Shown here one piece after another: positions 39,901-40,583 of a stretch of 40,583 nucleotides of DNA. How positions within the stretch are numbered: position 1 is the first letter of the stretch; each line of letters begins with the position of its first letter. The stretch covers positions 1 through 40,583 of the forward strand of contig JAUXWZ010000033.1 of the NCBI GenBank assembly GCA_030684835.1, in the 5' to 3' direction. Below the pieces are notes generated by a model that saw only the letters and a list, made by a program, of their open reading frames with translations, did not search any database and was not told the origin of the DNA. Both the position numbers and the translations under genes were made by a program. The stretch comes from Beijerinckiaceae bacterium (lineage in GTDB: Bacteria > Pseudomonadota > Alphaproteobacteria > Rhizobiales > Beijerinckiaceae).

Positions 39901-40583
39901 GTTGTCGGCGGCCATAAAGTGTATCTGCGCACCGGCGAGTATGTGGACGGGCGCATCGGCGAAATCTTCATCGACATGCACAAGGAAGGCGCCGCCTTCC
40001 GCTCGCTGATGAACAATTTCGCGATCGCCATCTCGGTGGGCCTGCAATACGGCGTGCCGCTGGAAGAATACGTGGACGCCTTCACGTTCACGCGCTTCGA
40101 GCCGGCGGGCTTCGTGCAGGGCAATGACGCGATCAAGAACGCGACGTCGATCCTCGACTACGTTTTCCGCGAACTCGCGATCTCCTACCTTGGCCGCAAC
40201 GACCTCGCCCATGTCGATCCTTCAGAGATCGGCGGCACGGTCATCGGCAAGGGCGAAGATCAGGGCCGCACGCCCGAGGCCTCGACGCCCTTCACCTCGA
40301 CGCCCTTCGTCTCATCGGGCTTCGTGCGCGGCAAGCCCGAAAAGCTGATGCTCGTGCAGGCCACCGGCACACACGGCGCGCCGGTTCCCGAAGTCACGAG
40401 CTACGCCCAGACCGGCAGCGTGCAAACAACGGCGTTCCACGACGACGGCGCGGCAACAATTGAAGCGCTGAACTGGCAGACCGCAGGCGCGGTCGCCACA
40501 CCCGCGCGCGACATCGCCGCCGACAGGCGGGCCGAAGCCCGCATGAAAGGCTACGTCGGAGAGGCATGCCCCGAGTGCCAGAA
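36928..40583 (+). CDS. nrdJ: B12-dependent (class II) ribonucleoside-diphosphate reductase, 3' end missing
   Basis: Adenosylcobalamin-dependent ribonucleotide reductase, making deoxynucleotides with or without oxygen. The window shows 1218 codons without a stop and ends inside the C-terminal cysteine cluster (GEACPECQ), so probably only a few tens of residues are missing. Seen are [15 protein letters not shown] and the first redox cysteine in HACFIQS (about 199). An allosteric and substrate-binding region follows ([17 protein letters not shown]). The thiyl-radical finger loop is NPCSEY (about 474-479), with the partner cysteine in ACNLASLN (about 487). A large insert with [11 protein letters not shown] at about 330-340 is seen, as in the long alphaproteobacterial NrdJ. 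The C-terminal cysteines pass electrons from thioredoxin. ATG 36928 has GGGG upstream. No nrdR, nrdA or nrdB is in the window. Confidence 0.97.
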   Translation, partial: MRIERRYTTAGQSAYAGIDFRKAKSEIRNPDGSVVFCLDGIDVPATWSQVACDVIAQKYFRKAGVPARLKKVEENDVPSFLWRSVADEDALAELPKDQRYGSEMTSTQVFNRLAGTWTYWGWKGKYFNAEEDAQAFYDEMCHMLAAQVAAPNSPQWFNTGLHWAYGIDGPGQGHFYVDPFTGKLTKSRSAYEHPQPHACFIQSVADDLVNEGGIMDLWVREARLFKYGSGTGSNFSRLRGESEKLSGGGKSSGLMSFLKIGDRAAGAIKSGGTTRRAAKMVVVDADHPDIESYIDWKVKEEEKVASLVAGSKIVKRHMKAVLKACVNCEGSGDDCFNPEKNPALKKAIKLARRDFVTDNYIKRVIQFARQGYTDIKFDTYDTDWDSEAYLTVSGQNSNNSVRVTDEFLRAVERDQDWNLMRRTDGKIHKTIKARDLWEKIGFAAWASADPGIQYHTTINDWHTCPASGPIIASNPCSEYMFLDDTACNLASLNLLTFRDPATGKYALERYEHAVRLWTLVLEIAVMMAQFPSKEIARLSYDYRTLGLGYANVGGLLMSSGLGYDSEEGRAIVAGLTAIMTGVCYETSAEIAQELGPFPNYKPNAAHMLRVIRNHRRAAYGQTEGYEQLAVLPVALDHATLTKLGENGAELASRSRAAWDRALEGGEKHGYRNAQTTVVAPTGTIGLVMDCDTTGIEPDFALVKFKKLAGGGYFKIINRAVPEALRVLGYRTSEIAEIEAHAVGHASLAQSPGVNNSSLGARGFTDEKIETLEKSLASAFDIKFVFNKWNLGEDFLVNTLKVPAEKLEDPSFEILPFLGYSRAEIEAANTHVCGAMTLEGAPHLKMEHYHVFDCANACGRTGKRYLSVESHIRMLAAAQPFITGAISKTINMPNDATVEDCKDAYILSWRLGLKANALYRDGSKLSQPLNSQLISDDEDEAEEAVEAFVGLPNAARTAQVAEKIVERIVERVERMRERERLPDRRKGYTQKAVVGGHKVYLRTGEYVDGRIGEIFIDMHKEGAAFRSLMNNFAIAISVGLQYGVPLEEYVDAFTFTRFEPAGFVQGNDAIKNATSILDYVFRELAISYLGRNDLAHVDPSEIGGTVIGKGEDQGRTPEASTPFTSTPFVSSGFVRGKPEKLMLVQATGTHGAPVPEVTSYAQTGSVQTTAFHDDGAATIEALNWQTAGAVATPARDIAADRRAEARMKGYVGEACPECQ

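Overview
The window is chromosomal DNA of high G+C from an alphaproteobacterium, most likely of the order Hyphomicrobiales (Rhizobiales). The lineage is inferred from marker families: an NDUFA12-type complex I accessory protein beside a DUF2155 protein, a Sel1-repeat protein resembling ExoR, a large RNase E with an acidic insert in its S1 domain and a C-terminal GWW motif, and a B12-dependent (class II) ribonucleotide reductase. Genus cannot be told from the sequence. Almost all of the window is core or housekeeping genome. I see no CRISPR array, tRNA, rRNA, intact insertion sequence, prophage or defence island. The only mobile DNA is a decayed IS630-type transposase tail.

Layout. 1-9.8 kb: UbiH-like monooxygenase and AEC transporter (tail to tail), a small haem-copper-oxidase-like membrane protein, an orphan Cache-type sensor histidine kinase, an LpxL-type acyltransferase, exonuclease III, a CHASE2 adenylate cyclase and an unknown two-helix membrane protein. 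9.8-16.6 kb: the IS630 remnant, an ExoR-like protein overlapping ilvD, a ZIP metal transporter, and valS. 16.6-25.8 kb: an envelope and RNA block, with amidase, ponA and prfB (programmed +1 frameshift) on the minus strand and rne divergent behind a long structured leader and ending at a strong terminator. 25.8-34.3 kb: three 26-bp tandem repeats, a DHA2 drug exporter, an aminotransferase, a BepA-like metalloprotease, a DsbA-like oxidoreductase, then aroQ-accB-accC and aat. 34.3-36.3 kb: four minus-strand genes (two small secreted proteins, DUF2155, NDUFA12). 36.9 kb to the end: nrdJ, cut off by the window edge shortly before its C-terminus.

How genes work together. The amidase and PBP1A remodel and build peptidoglycan. 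The LpxL-like enzyme, the BepA-like protease and the DsbA-like protein serve outer-membrane and periplasmic biogenesis. accB and accC supply two subunits of acetyl-CoA carboxylase. nrdJ supplies deoxynucleotides and appears to be under NrdR control.

I found no convincing new multi-gene system. The more interesting signals are regulatory: a pair of NrdR-like boxes exactly 31 bp apart before nrdJ, followed by abutting perfect hairpins; a long hairpin that hides the ribosome-binding site of a small secreted protein; paired arms abutting the aroQ start codon; a structured rne leader; several dyads in divergent promoter regions; and a perfect Shine-Dalgarno placed before a TTA codon. All of these are readings by eye and none has been tested by folding or comparative searches.
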